64,000 bases of DNA from Agrocybe praecox (taxonomy: Eukaryota > Basidiomycota > Agaricomycetes > Agaricales > Agrocybaceae), in assembly GCA_964017145.1 (NCBI GenBank), contig OZ024849.1, positions 1,240,001-1,304,000 on the forward strand. The letters are read 5' to 3'. How positions within the stretch are numbered: the first letter of the stretch is position 1; each line of letters starts with the position of its first letter. Shown here in pieces: positions 34,571 through 45,590 of this stretch. The translations under genes and the position numbers were made by a program. The notes under the pieces were generated by a model that was not told the origin of the DNA, did not search any database, and was given only the letters and a program-made list of their open reading frames with translations.

Positions 34571-35645
34571 ATGCCTTCCTCTAGCATCGGGCGTGCTCTC
34601 GCTTTAGAGCTCTCAAAACTTCCGAGCAAGCCTAAGGTCATCGCTACAGGTAGAAGAAAGGAGAGACTGGAGGAAATGAAGAGTAAAGGACTGTGTGCGG
34701 AGTATTTCATGGGTAGCGAGGACGTGAAAACCCACTAAAAGATAGTCCAGGAATTGATTGGGAAGTACCCTGATGTGAGTGCCTGTATAATACTCCTCAG
34801 CGTGACCCTGGGCTTATCAGTCGAACTATCAGCTAGATGCGGTGATCCCCAATGTCGGAATCCAGCATCAGTCCAAAGTAAAAGAAGGCATTGGCATGAA
34901 AAGTCAGTATTGTTGATACATTTCGCATGACTCTAATTTCAACTGAAATCGTTGTCCCAGAGGTAGTCGAAGAGATGAACGTCAACTACGTCTCCGTTGT
35001 TGGATTTATATCTGCCATTCCTCGTCACTTCCTTGAGCTTTCCGTACGTCACAACAGTCCTTCGTCCAACTCAGCTCATTCGTACTGAAATGAGCTCGTC
35101 ACTTGATTGTTTAGAAGAAAGGCCGTCCTTCATTCATCGCCACTGTCACATCGGGACTGGCGATTGTCCCTCTGGCTTTGGTACCCAATTACTCTGCATC
35201 CAAAGCGGCGTTGAGTAGTTTCACGACGTCACTTCGTGCTTAGCTGGACGAGACCAAGGTACAAGTCATCGAAATCTTGCCACCGTAAGTGCACGTTCGT
35301 GCCTTCTCCTGGGTGCTTTACATTAACATCGACGACACAATCTTCTACTTTGTTCTCATAGCCTCGTCGAATCGGAATTGCACGATGGTACGTCCCTCTG
35401 AGTCTCCCTGCTTCCATCCACACTGCCTCTCTTACAAATCTGTCTATCTAGAATACAACATCACGCCTCTCCTGTCCAAATCATGGATGCCACAGGCCGA
35501 TTTCATACAAGCTACTATGCAGGGCCTCAAATCTGGTGCAGATCACATCCCTATGGGCACCGCAAAAGAGTTGTGGGACAAGTACGGCCAAGAAGGGAAG
35601 TATGGCAGTGTCCTTCAGATGAGGAAGGTCACTGATCATTGGTAA
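34571..35645 (+). pseudogene. Short-chain dehydrogenase/reductase pseudogene
   Basis: Classical SDR pieces are present in order: SIGRALALELSKLPSKPKVI with ATGRRKERLEEM, KYPD...DAVIPNVGIQHQ, VVEEMNVNYVSVVGFI, IATVTSGLAIVPL, the catalytic PNYSASKAAL (Tyr-x-x-x-Lys), and a C-terminal KELWDKYGQEGKYGSVLQ. The N-terminal Gly-rich nucleotide-binding strand is absent. An in-frame TAA follows GSEDVKTH at about 34735, where the conserved DMT segment should be. Introns elsewhere look intact. Substrate unknown. Confidence 0.75.
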
Positions 35646-36304
35646 AGATCGTCTTGGATGTGACCTGAGGCTGTACATCTTTCCTATCCACAACACAGAT
35701 GAATGCCTTGCTAAACCCTGTTAATTTACTTTCCGAGGAACCATTGCGTTTGTCCCCAAGAACAAACAGCGGATACGTGACATAGTATTGACAAAACAAA
35801 TGAGATAACATCGCTCTCCCTACATATCTTCCTCGGGCCTGACACTACCTCATCGACACATACATTGACAAACGTTATAATTATAGCCTATCCTACTATA
35901 CTGACACATGGAACACAGGTAGGCCTCTGTACATGCAATGCCAATTAAGTGGACAACGTTAATTGCCTTGATGGAGTGCGCCCATCACAATACAAAACGG
36001 TATAACTTCCCGATTCTGACAAAAAAATTAAGTGGGTCTCATTGGAATATTCCGAAATAGCAAGAACCTATGTAGACAAGCCAGAGGACATCTGGGCTGT
36101 TGGAAAATTGTCCGGCGGACTGTCTGGTGGACAATCCGCCGGACAATGCCACCCTAACGTGACAGAAAGGTGACAAAGTTCTTACCGTGAGTGTCACTTT
36201 ATTGTCTGTCCTCCCATTATTTAGTATTGTGGCTTGACAACGACAATGATGAGCACGTTGTCATCACACCGCGCTGCCTACCTGATGCACTGAAGGCGCC
36301 ATTC
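35646..36304. other. Intergenic; short palindrome near 36110
   Basis: No coding signal. The stretch 36106-36145 (TTGTCCGGCGGACTGTC ... GACAATCCGCCGGACAAT) is a near-perfect inverted repeat able to form a hairpin. Confidence 0.4.
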
Positions 36305-37849
36305 TATGGAAACCCGGACTGTCAAGCTTCAAAACTTGTAGCCAAACATGACCCGGCATTCGTTGCCGAACATTCTTGGCTCTTGGCACATAGAAACCAA
36401 ATGATGCGTGTCCATATGGACGCGCATCAAAGTGCATCAGTGCACGTGCACATGCCTTTTTTGGACTTTCAACATCGTCCTCAACGTTCCCGCACAACGA
36501 GATAGATATTCTCCTTTTTAAAAGCAGGGAAGTGTATAGTAGAGTATATAGTATGCATATGTTTAATGAATTTTTAAAATATATCACCAAGCGTTGTATC
36601 AAAGCAAACCTTCTCGGATGGGCCGACTCATTGCTATCATTCTCCTACAAGTTCATCAACCACTTTCTTTCCGTTCATTCTCCTCCCTCTTTTGATATTC
36701 CTCGATTGCGCTTTGTTTGTGGGGCCATTGATTATTCGGAAAAGGCAATTGATAGCTCGTCCAAGGCGCCAGCATCATACCATCGGGCTGTATATCTTTT
36801 GGAAGAATTTATTTCCGAACATGACAAGTTTATGAAATATGTTCACAACGGAGATGCTATTCCTTTGCAGGAACAATGTACAAAACAGGGGTATTCCTTT
36901 GCTTCATTTGACACGTCCAGTTTGTACAGACTCACGGACAGGCATACATATCAGATTTTCAAGGTAATGTTGCATGATTTCCCTCTGTGATATATATTCC
37001 ATTCTAATTTGACTTAATCAGGTGCTGAAGGCCTTTTAACCGATCCTCAAATTATGACAAGTCCGTGAGTGGTGCTCTATAACTGTGTATTATGCTATAT
37101 TAACCAATATATTGACGTAGTGAGTTATCTGAGCAAGGAGAATTGCAGGATAACTTATTTGGGGATGGAGATGTTGACTCTGCATTTGACAATTTCACTG
37201 AGCAACATGAGTGCAATATGTACTGTGAATTTTTTGAGCTCCATAAGTTAAGTGATGATAGAAATAATGATAACGAAGAGCCACAGTGATTATTAGATTA
37301 ACAAGTAGTGTGCATTCCCCTAAACATGTAGTATAGTTCAATTTAGATATGTTAAATGACACCATAACAATATTCAGTGTGCTTTCTGAACTCATTTCCA
37401 GCAGTATGAACATATAATACATGACCTAATATCATTATATTAACAAGAACGACTGCCAGACAGTTTGTGCGCCTGCAATGTAGTCCATCGATTCTCCAAG
37501 TGCGATTTCCCGCAGTTCAAACTCCGACTGATTGATTTGGAGGTGCTTCGCAGTGCCGTGTAGAAAACCTTTTCTTATCATTGAAGAATGAGTGCATATG
37601 CATATTATATACTCTACTACACACACCCGTATTTTTAGAAGTAAAAAATCCATCTCGTTGTGCGGGAATGTTGAGGATGATGTTGAAAGTCCAAAAAAGG
37701 CAAGTGCACGCACGCTGATGCGCTTTGATGCGTGTCCATATGGACACGCATCATTTGGTTTCCATGTGCCAAGAGCCAAGAATGTTCGGCAACGCATGCC
37801 GGTCATGTTTGGCTACACGTTTTGAAGCTTGACAGTCCGGGTTTCCATA
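36305..37849. mobile_element. 1,545-bp TIR element with about 256-bp TIRs and 6-bp TSD, carrying a gene fragment
   Basis: Termini TATGGAAACCCGGACTGTCA (36305) and its inverse (37849), with inverted similarity over 36305-36561 and 37594-37849. Flanked by CCATTC at 36299-36304 and 37850-37855. The cargo is an alpha-kinase-like gene fragment and there is no transposase, so the element is non-autonomous. A related solo end lies at 18205-18306. The superfamily is not clear from a 6-bp duplication. Confidence 0.85.
36532..37289 (+). pseudogene. Alpha-type protein kinase-like C-terminal fragment inside the TIR element
   Basis: The first block (to 36963) reads RLRFVCGAIDYSEKAIDSSS, ASYHRAVYLLEEFISEHDKF and KYVHNGDAIPL, resembling the central part of agaricomycete alpha-kinase (MHCK/EF2K-type) proteins. 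Later exons read AEGLLTDPQIMTSP (37022-37065 or so) and, from 37121, NLFGDGDVDSAFDNF and HECNMYCEFF, the characteristic end of that family, with a stop at 37287-37289. The junction 36963/37022 does not keep phase and the expected DLQG block is missing, and the N-terminal lobe is absent. So this is a captured, probably non-functional, kinase fragment. The start at 36532 lies inside the terminal repeat. Confidence 0.6.
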
Positions 37850-38381
37850 CCATTCAAGCGCGCACGGTGTGGCAATGAACTCGTGATGATGGCACTCACA
37901 CTGTAACTTATCACATGTTTTGCAGGGCCACCGCTACGCGTGGCAGTACAAGTCTTTTATTATTATTGGTTGTCTTTTCTTGGTAGTGTACTACATATGT
38001 CGGGTTCATGTACTTACACAAAAATAGATACAGATTTTTTTTTTCAAAGATGTGTGACAAGAAAAACTTGAGAAAAACATTAACAGAACAAAAAAACAAT
38101 ATATGTACATAATATCTAAGTACGTGAAGGAAAAGTAGGCACTCAATATTTTTTGAATGACAGCGCACGAGTACGTCGTCATACTTTTGTTGGAGTCGAA
38201 AATCTCGAAGACGGGTCATTTGACTCCGGCGGCATCGTATGCAATGACCAAAACACGAAGGTCGTTAGCGCCTACGAAGTGTGAGTAAATATAAAGTCGA
38301 GTACGATGCAAACATGACTCACCGAATATAACAATCATATTGTCCCCATTGCAGCGTCAATCCCATCGCATCCATCTTCTC
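37850..38381. other. Intergenic, nothing firm
   Basis: AT-rich. The plus strand 38155-38278 reads an open exon-like segment ending at a GTGAGT donor, with an acceptor at about 38355, but no protein resemblance. Confidence 0.3.
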
Positions 38382-38919
38382 TCAGTGACCAACAAGCGCC
38401 GGTTCGACTACGTCGATGGCGATCGTCTCAAGGAACGTGTTGGGACACGTACCGGTGGGTGTGGTGGACAGGTGTGGCGTTGGTATGACTCTAGTTGGTG
38501 GCGAGGGTGGTGCTGCTTTGGCTGAGGCCGATGGTGGTGCTGCTGGAGTTGATGCTAAGGGTTGTGTTGCTAGAGCTGGAGCTGGAGAGGAGGCTGGTGC
38601 AACAGAGGGAGCTGGCGAGGGTGGTGGTGATGCTAATGCTGCTGCTGCTGCTGAGAGCTGAGCAGCAGCAAGTCTGTTGGTAAATATTGCGAGGCAATAG
38701 GATTCAGGCTCGTTCAATGAATGCGTAAGACCCTCAATACCAAGTGTATTGTATGCAGTAGTAATTGTGGTAGAGGTAGAGGCGGATCCATGCGCCATAA
38801 CTGCCAGTTCACACTGGAAAAATAAGTATACAGAAGATGAAAGTCAAAAAAAAATTGAAGCTCACCTTGTCTGTGTATATATGTTCACCACATCTTCTCT
38901 TGCAATTCCAAACCGTCCA
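38382..38919 (-). CDS. Ala/Pro/Ser-rich hypothetical protein
   Basis: A 138-codon open exon (38798-38382) encodes NTLGIEGLTHSLNEPESYCL followed by a long Ala/Pro/Ser low-complexity tail. An upstream exon with the possible start MATESLGRFGIAREDVVNIY (ATG near 38936) ends in a good donor, and an acceptor lies just before TGTGAACTGGC near 38816, but the phase does not fit exactly. The tail encodes readable frames on both strands because of GGT/GCT triplets. It may be a secreted or cell-wall-type protein, or spurious. Confidence 0.3.
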
Positions 38920-38959
38920 AGTGATTCCGTAGCCATCGCCCAAAAAGGTAGGATCTAAA

Positions 38960-40175
38960 GATAAGTACTAGATGATTAGCCGCTAGAAAGTGAATTCTCT
39001 TCTGATAAAAAAATGAAGGCGATTGTGCATGAAAAAGGTACTAACCAAAGAAAAGAGAAATGAGGATTCTGGAGTCGTCAGAACGCTTATGTAATTTCAT
39101 TAGCATTGGGCAAATGATATATCCGGGTTCCGAGCGCTCAGCGCTCGTTTTCGCAATCACTTGGCAGGTCAAATTTGTTCCAACTCACAAAAGGGCGCCA
39201 TGTAAGAAGACTGGATTACAACTTTACAATTAGATTACATACAGAGGTCAGATTCTTTTAAGAGCTGTTGTATACGTAAAAGTTGCTTAACTTTGTGCGA
39301 GAGTAGAATTTCACTTTTTGGATCTTATCAGGATACTTCTCGTTTCAAGCAAGTTTTGAGCTCATATTTCGGTGCAGATAACAGCTGTCTCACTGCCAAG
39401 GTCTCCTACAGAATTCTTTTGATGCGGCAAGAAGACATCAGGTGAGGGTTTTGAATTCAGCACAGGACGATTAATTATAATGATGTACACTTTCTTGACC
39501 CAGTCAGCTATCTGGGTGAAAATGTATCACTAATTTCTTATTTTGGATTCTTCCTGCTTAGAGTATTGTTAGAGTACCTCAGAATGTTTTTAAAATTTAA
39601 AGAACACTACTAGCGATACAATAATATATTACACTGCTTACTATACTAAATACACGTATGAAAGGAAAGATATGCAAAAAAAAAAAGCAAAGAGATAACC
39701 GGCAACAGGCATTGCTGCAGTACACCGCCGGGCGGGCCTTTCCCAAGGGCTAGCAAGACCGGCTCCCGTCGTCGCCATAGCCCATCGCCGTACCCGTTGT
39801 TCACACCCTCCATGAGCCGCACATTGTACATCCATCGTTGTACACTCACCCCATCCACACATCGTATGTTCATCGCTGCACATTATCATACAATACCCCA
39901 TTCATCAGGAAAAAGCCTCTAGCCCTAAGATGACTTAAGAGAAATCTTATGATTTTAGTTATCTTAAGTGACTCTCAGGGCATCCCAGGGCATCCCAGGG
40001 CATTCTAGGAGACCTCTAGGGTCACTTTGGATTCTTTACATAATTTGATACCTAATTAGGCTGATTTATGTTACCCTGTGGGCTATTTATGTCTCTTTAT
40101 TTGTTTTAGTTCTCAATAATGTCATTGATGGGAAACTTTAGTGTCATTTATGATATGTATCATTATTCAAGCAAA
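38960..40175. other. AT-rich intergenic region with a short tandem repeat
   Basis: No gene. A GGGCATCCCA unit repeats about three times at 39976-40010. The region is the 3' flank of the Plavaka element, but I could not find matching terminal repeats. Confidence 0.35.
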
Positions 40176-43100
40176 CTAATACAAAGTCATATACGAATAA
40201 TTACTATGCCAATTATTAAGAAGAAATTGAGAGCAATCATCAAGAACATTTTGAGATGTAAGAGTCTGTTTCCAGGTTGCTGAGGCACCGTTACCGCCAG
40301 CATCAAATTTTGGTATAAGCATACAGCTTTGTCTAATGTCTGTGAGAGGAATGATAGCGTAGGATGGTGTTGTGGTCTTTTTAACATGGAACATGCCACT
40401 TGATTCATCAGGACCTGTGGAGCGAAAAGGTTTAAACCATTCAACATAAGCAAAGGGATATGTAGGCCAGCTTTTGGGGGCCTCAGTCATGCCTAAGCCG
40501 ATATCGATCTTTTTGGGTAAAGAAAATATTAGTCTGACTCGACCAATTCGGGTTCCTAATATGAGAATTAGATCAGAGGGTTATATATGGAGTGAATGAT
40601 TACTAGTAATAGCTTTACCTGCAACCATTGTCGTTTCTGCTTTTTCATCAACAACAACAACAACAGTATCCATTCGTCCATAAGGATTTGATTTTGAGCA
40701 TGGTGTAGCCTTTACAGTATCATCAACTTCCATTTCAGGATCGTCATCATCTTGGATGCTATGAGGATGAAATTTGAATTGTGTATACACATCAATTCGA
40801 TCAAATGGAAGGTTATAGAGATGTGACACAGCATTTGATGTTCTGGATCCGGTTGGAAGGAATTTATTGAGAAACTCTTTGAGATGATTTTGAAATAGAG
40901 GGGCTTTGTGCGTTAATTCAACAGTAGAAAGAAGTCGATTAGGAAAAGGAGGATATTTGGCCAGTTTGATTATTGGTTTTTCCTTCAAAAGAGTTGGTGG
41001 CTTTGCAAGTTTTGGGGCATCCTTCCAGTCAAGATAATTGTCGAATGAACAGACTTTTTCTTGTCTAGAAAGCCAGGTTGTCATTTGAGGGAAAATGTCC
41101 CTTTTATTTGAGGCTCTAAAGCCTTGCTTTGCAAAATCTATATGAAAGCGTTCAAATGCCTCTGTATTATAGTTGTCTGTAGTGCCAAAAAGCTTGATGG
41201 CTTCAAGATAGTGAAGAAGGGAGTGAAACTTGGGGATATTCATATCCGTTCTTATGTCCATATCAATGAAAAACCCCTTATGCTCTTGGAAATCATTAAG
41301 GGCATCTTCCAAATAGCCTAGAGTTGCGGTGTTGTGATATTTATATTGTGCCAAATAAATGAAGTCCAGAAGAGCTTTGATTGCTTTGATGCCTTGTTTC
41401 GCCATTTTTCCAACCAAACAGCCAAGTAGTACTTTGGCCATATGTTTTCGCTCAGGCCCAGAGATTTGGCTCATAGCTGACCAGCCATTGTTGAAATGAC
41501 GAACACCAAAGGCAGGTGGCAGACACCTCAAGCGAGCATCTAGTTCCTCTGGCGTAATCAAAATTTGACACCAATCAATGATGTATTTGAAGACTCCTTG
41601 ATATAGCTGATGAAGAACGTCTGGGGTTATGGAGCGATGAATGTCGCACAAAGGGAAATCCTTCCAAAAAGGCTCATAAACACTTCCAGAAACATCGCTC
41701 TCCATACATGACTTGTAAAATTGTGACTCTGTGGATGATGCTTTTTTGGCGCTTTCAATAACACCCAGTGTCCAGTTTCTTGTTCTGGATAAGCCAGGTT
41801 CCGGATCTTGGAGTCCTTTTGCTGGAGTCTGGCACTTTGGGCAAGTACCATACTTTGTGCAGGCAACTAAGCATTGTTCTGGGAAATCGGCAACATAACA
41901 GGCCAGGATAGGGAAAACCTTTCTGACTTCTCCATTTCCGCCAGTCATTTCTACACCTTGACGACCTGCCTCTATCAAAGGTGAAAGAATAAATTTCATA
42001 GCTTCATGAAAAAGTCGCTGATTGCGAATGCCAATGTTTTTTTGGGAAAGACCGGTGCCTTTGAGCTTCTTGGATATATCGCTAGGTAGATAGCCAATCA
42101 AAACACAAGCTCTTTTCGATGGTTTTCGTCGAAGTGATTTTGGTATGTTGCCTATAGTAAGATAGACCGGATATGCGCTTTTGCCACCTGAGAACTGAGT
42201 AAGCTGAGTTTTATCTGTTGCAATAATAACTGGTGCGACAGTAGCACCTTGAGGTAGCTTGCTCTTTAATTAACATTAGTTACATATCGAACAAAATAAA
42301 AGAATAATAAAACTTACTTGGACAGCATGCCACCACTTTCCTGTCCACATCTCGGTAAAAATTCGATTATCCTTGTCCGACTCGGTAAACACTCTTGTAG
42401 GCCGGTAAACCAAATGAGAAGACAAGGCTGGATCACCCCATAAGCTTCTGATTGCTTCCAGAGGATCACGATAGCGAATGGTATAAGTAGTGTCCTTCAT
42501 ATCTTGGAAAACAAGGTCTTCGGTTTTCCATTCTCCTCCTAGTTCTGGAATATCATTATCGATAATTTGGTGCAATCCTCTGATGTTCTTATATGAGATT
42601 CCTAGCTTTTCTTTGACCTAAACAAAACAAAGAAATAAATATATGGTAATAACATTTTAATAGAAATAAATGTACACCTGGAATAGCTAATAGTCTGTCA
42701 AAGGACTTATGACCAATATTATCTTTAACTGCCCATCTTGCAATACGCCAGTCCATTTCTGAGGCAAAAGGATGATAAGAACTCCTAATTGGATCGGTAA
42801 AGGAATCTGAGGGTGTATTTTCATCCAAAGGTATGTTCACATTGTTTACGTCTTGTAGACTTTCTAAGTCTTTTTCAAAAAGCTGCTTCCATCTTTCATG
42901 GAGTCGCTGATCCATTCTGATAACAATACCAGCTCCAGGATACTCTTCTCTTATGATTTCATCATCATTATCCCACTCTCTACGCCCTCTATTAGCTGTT
43001 GTTGTTGGTCCAGGTCCTGCTTCACCAATTGCTACTGGCTCCTCTGGCTCTGGCTCCTCTGGAATAAAGTGATCGCCATCTTCATCCTCCTCCATTAATT

Positions 43101-43401
43101 GGTTGAAATATTCGTTCAGATCATCTTGATAATCTTCTATATCCATGGTTTCTTTATCAGACCCAGCTACTTCTGGATCAAGAGTGGACACTTGTGGAGT
43201 TGGACTACCGTCCTCAGAGGTATATTCATCTTCATCTTCCTGAATGTTGTCTGGTAGAAATAAAGAATTTGCCAGTTCCCGACGCTTTCCTTTTCCCCAG
43301 TGCCTGCATTTCTGGGCCATTTTGAGATGTGAGGACAGGCCTTTTATAGTTCGAAAATAGGAGTAGCAGACAGGACATTGATTATCATCAAAAGTATTCA
43401 T
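40176..43401 (-). CDS. Plavaka-type transposase (CACTA-like), apparently intact
   Basis: Four exons, 43401-42676, 42617-42318, 42263-40619 and 40555-40176, total 3,051 nt, 1,016 codons plus stop, without frame damage. The N-terminus is a C2H2-type zinc finger (CPVCYSYFRTIKGLSSHLKM...H). An acidic region follows, then family blocks IPGVKEKLGISYKNIRGLHQ, YRDPLEAIRSLWGDPALSSH, LPQGATVAPVIIATDKTQL (Asp of the DDE-type core), AYPVYLTIGNIPKSLRRKPS, CPKCQTPAKG, DIHRSITPDVLHQLYQGVFK and NYNTEAFERFHIDFAKQGFR. The last exon gives the usual C-terminal module (AYVEWFKPF, IIPLTDIRQSCMLIPKF). This family is abundant in Agaricomycetes and moves by cut-and-paste. Element ends were not found. Confidence 0.9.
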
Positions 43402-43692
43402 CGTAAAAGCAAAAAATACAAAAAAAAGTGATAGTAGATTAATATCGATAATAGGATTCAAGCCGGCTGGCTTCCACAAGCCCTTTGTTCCCACGAAACC
43501 TTGTTGAGAGTGAGTTAAGGGCAGGACTAGTAAAAATAATTAGGGGAGAAAAAAGCGAATAGTCAACTACCTACTCATGGTTAAAATCGGGAAGACGATG
43601 ATGGGGCAGAATGTATAGTAACCATTGGGATCGATATTGTCGATTGTGGAGATTGTGGACTTTCACAGTCAAGTACCCTATCGTGAAAGGGG

Positions 43693-44175
43693 TTACAAAA
43701 GGGGTCTTGATGGGAGAAACCCTCCTGAGCGGGAACCTTTGAAGAAGGAATACAAGTATTCAATGTATTCCAAACTATAAATAAATAAATAAAAATTGAG
43801 AAGAAGAAAAAAGTAAGAATAGCTACCAGAAAAGGGCAACTTTGAAACAAAAGTCCAGCATTGATTGAAGAAGCGGCGCCTGTTCAATCTTTCCAACTCC
43901 TCCACCCTTTCCTCCAAGCGTTTAAGCTTTTCTTTCTGTACATGCTCAACTTCAATCTCCAGACGGGCTATTTTTGCATCATTTCGGGTTCTATAGGCAT
44001 GAAGATTGCTGTCAAAGCCTCGAACAAGATAGTCAAGACTTGATATGAGCTTTCGAAGCTCTACAATTCCGGGGTTTCTGCGAGAGTCGAGGGATGCATT
44101 TACAGCCTCACTTAGCTGGGCCATTTGATTGTGAAGGTTGACAAGAGTGATGCGGGACTGGTCAATCGAGGACAT
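43693..44175 (-). CDS. Short coiled-coil hypothetical protein next to the Plavaka gene
   Basis: ATG at 44175. MSSIDQSRITLVNLHNQMAQ is followed by a coiled coil (LEIEVEHVQKEKLKRLEERV, EELERLNRRRFFNQ). A donor after KLPFSG (about 43830) may lead to an exon at 43747-43590 encoding VPAQEGFSHQDPFCNPF; the frame without splicing runs to a stop at 43693 through a hydrophobic segment. The two models give different C-termini. No family recognised. Orientation and spacing, about 770 bp upstream of the transposase start, leave open a role in the same element. Confidence 0.45.
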   Translation of the reverse strand: MSSIDQSRITLVNLHNQMAQLSEAVNASLDSRRNPGIVELRKLISSLDYLVRGFDSNLHAYRTRNDAKIARLEIEVEHVQKEKLKRLEERVEELERLNRRRFFNQCWTFVSKLPFSGSYSYFFLLLNFYLFIYSLEYIEYLYSFFKGSRSGGFLPSRPLL

Positions 44176-44343
44176 GATGGGTATGTAAGTTGAGATTGAA
44201 AGAAGAAAAGAATTAACACTAGCGAGCTGGCCTGATTTTGCTTCCCACGAAAAATATGTCACCTAATGCCCAATTTGATCATGGTCATGGACGCATTTTA
44301 AATATCAACCATGATATCCAAAAAGAGAAAAATAGAGCGAGAG

Positions 44344-45007
44344 ATGTCAGAGGTGCCAGAAACACCTCAAAAGAAGGTGGATTATGTGTTTTGGGTGAGA
44401 ATAGCTCCTTTTTCTATAAGGTTTTGATACAGAGTAATAATTATAGAATAGCCTCCAGATCCGAAAGTCGGTTCCGAAGTTGGTTCCTCCAGTCAATCAC
44501 AACCCCCTCCTACAAAAGCCAATACCCATGTCAAGAGAACAGTAGTATACTATGAGTCGGAAAGTGGGGACAACAGCTTCTGTCCAATTGTAGAAGAATT
44601 TTCACCATATAGAAGTCCTAGTCGCTCTCCTGTTCCAGACCACAGAATACATGGTTGGTCAGCGGTGGTTGATTATTATGAAAGAAATTATAATAAGCCT
44701 CCTCCATTCCGTTATGAGGTATGTCTGAGAAACCGCTCTTTTAACCACTATCATAGCTAACAGCATTTAGAAAATTTATGAAATGATGGATGAAGCATGC
44801 CCCACTCCAGTTAAACCAGGAGAATTATCAAAAGGAGACGGTACTGTAGAAGATCCTGAGCCAGCAGCAAAAAGGGTCAGATTCATTTCCCCAATCAAAC
44901 TATTTCCTGACCCAGAAGAGGCAAGGTTAGAGGCAGCGCAGGTGAAAGTTTGCCATGTTGGCGTTAGTGCAGGTGAAAGTTTGTCATGTTGGCGTCAGCG
45001 CAGGTGA
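44344..45007 (+). CDS. Hypothetical acidic/proline-rich protein, three exons
   Basis: Exons 44344-44394, 44452-44718 and 44771-45007 join in phase for 184 codons plus stop. The sequence begins MSEVPETPQKKVDYVFWPPD and has a Ser/Pro region (EEFSPYRSPSRSPVPDHRIH) and a basic patch (AAKRVRFISPIKLFPDPEEA). The last 25 codons are made from the start of a 31-bp minisatellite, so the C-terminus is repeat-derived. The family is not recognised. It lies between the Plavaka gene and a large orphan gene on the other strand. Confidence 0.5.
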
Positions 45008-45145
45008 AGGTTTGCTGTGTTGGCGTTAGCACAAGTGAAAGTTTGCCGTGTTGGTGTTAGCGCAGGTGAAAGTTTGTCATGTTGGCATCAGTGCAGGTGA
45101 AGGTTTGTGTTAACATTAGCACAGGTGAAGGTTTGCAGGTTTGAA
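44936..45145 (+). repeat. 31-bp minisatellite, about 6.5 units
   Basis: The unit is close to GCGCAGGTGAAAGTTTGCCA plus TGTTGGCGTTA. Units start near 44936, 44967, 44998, 45029, 45060 and 45091, the last two degenerating. The array overlaps the 3' coding end of the 44344-45007 gene. Confidence 0.9.
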
Positions 45146-45357
45146 GTTTGAAGTTTGTAGTTTGGGCTTTACCGCTTGTACAAAAAAAGAGACTTTCTAA
45201 AAGAATAAGACTCTGGGGGTCAGTAGTTTAAATGGTGGTGAAGTAAATTCAGACTTACCCTGATGATGTGACATGAGGAGAACAAGGACTGTAATAAGAA
45301 AAGGTTAGCAATCGTAGTTATTAATTCATGCAGAAAGATAAGGGTTTGAAGACCAGT

Positions 45358-45384
45358 CCGTCGCATGTGACGGTTTTTCCCACG
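45358..45384. repeat. Palindrome-containing motif, copy 1
   Basis: CCGTCGCATGTGACGG, 3 bp, TTCCCACG. The same arrangement, with a perfect palindrome, is at 49512-49538 in the same orientation. Confidence 0.7.
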
Positions 45385-45590
45385 ATACTTTAGCAGTAAT
45401 AGAGTCCAAGATATATATACAAAAAAAATACAAAAAACAACAAAAAAGTAGTGATACTCTATCATCCTAGTACTACAAGTAAGCTACAGAAACAATAATG
45501 AGCAAGAAAAAAAGATCAGCAAGAAAAATTTGTGAAATGAGATTCAAAGAACAACATGATTGGTGATGTCAAAGTACGATTAGGGAAAGA

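Noticed and set aside
38416..38683. Gly/Val/Ala- and Leu-rich plus-strand frames
   Set aside because: Triplet-rich low-complexity DNA is open on both strands; the minus-strand reading has better context, though it is also weak.
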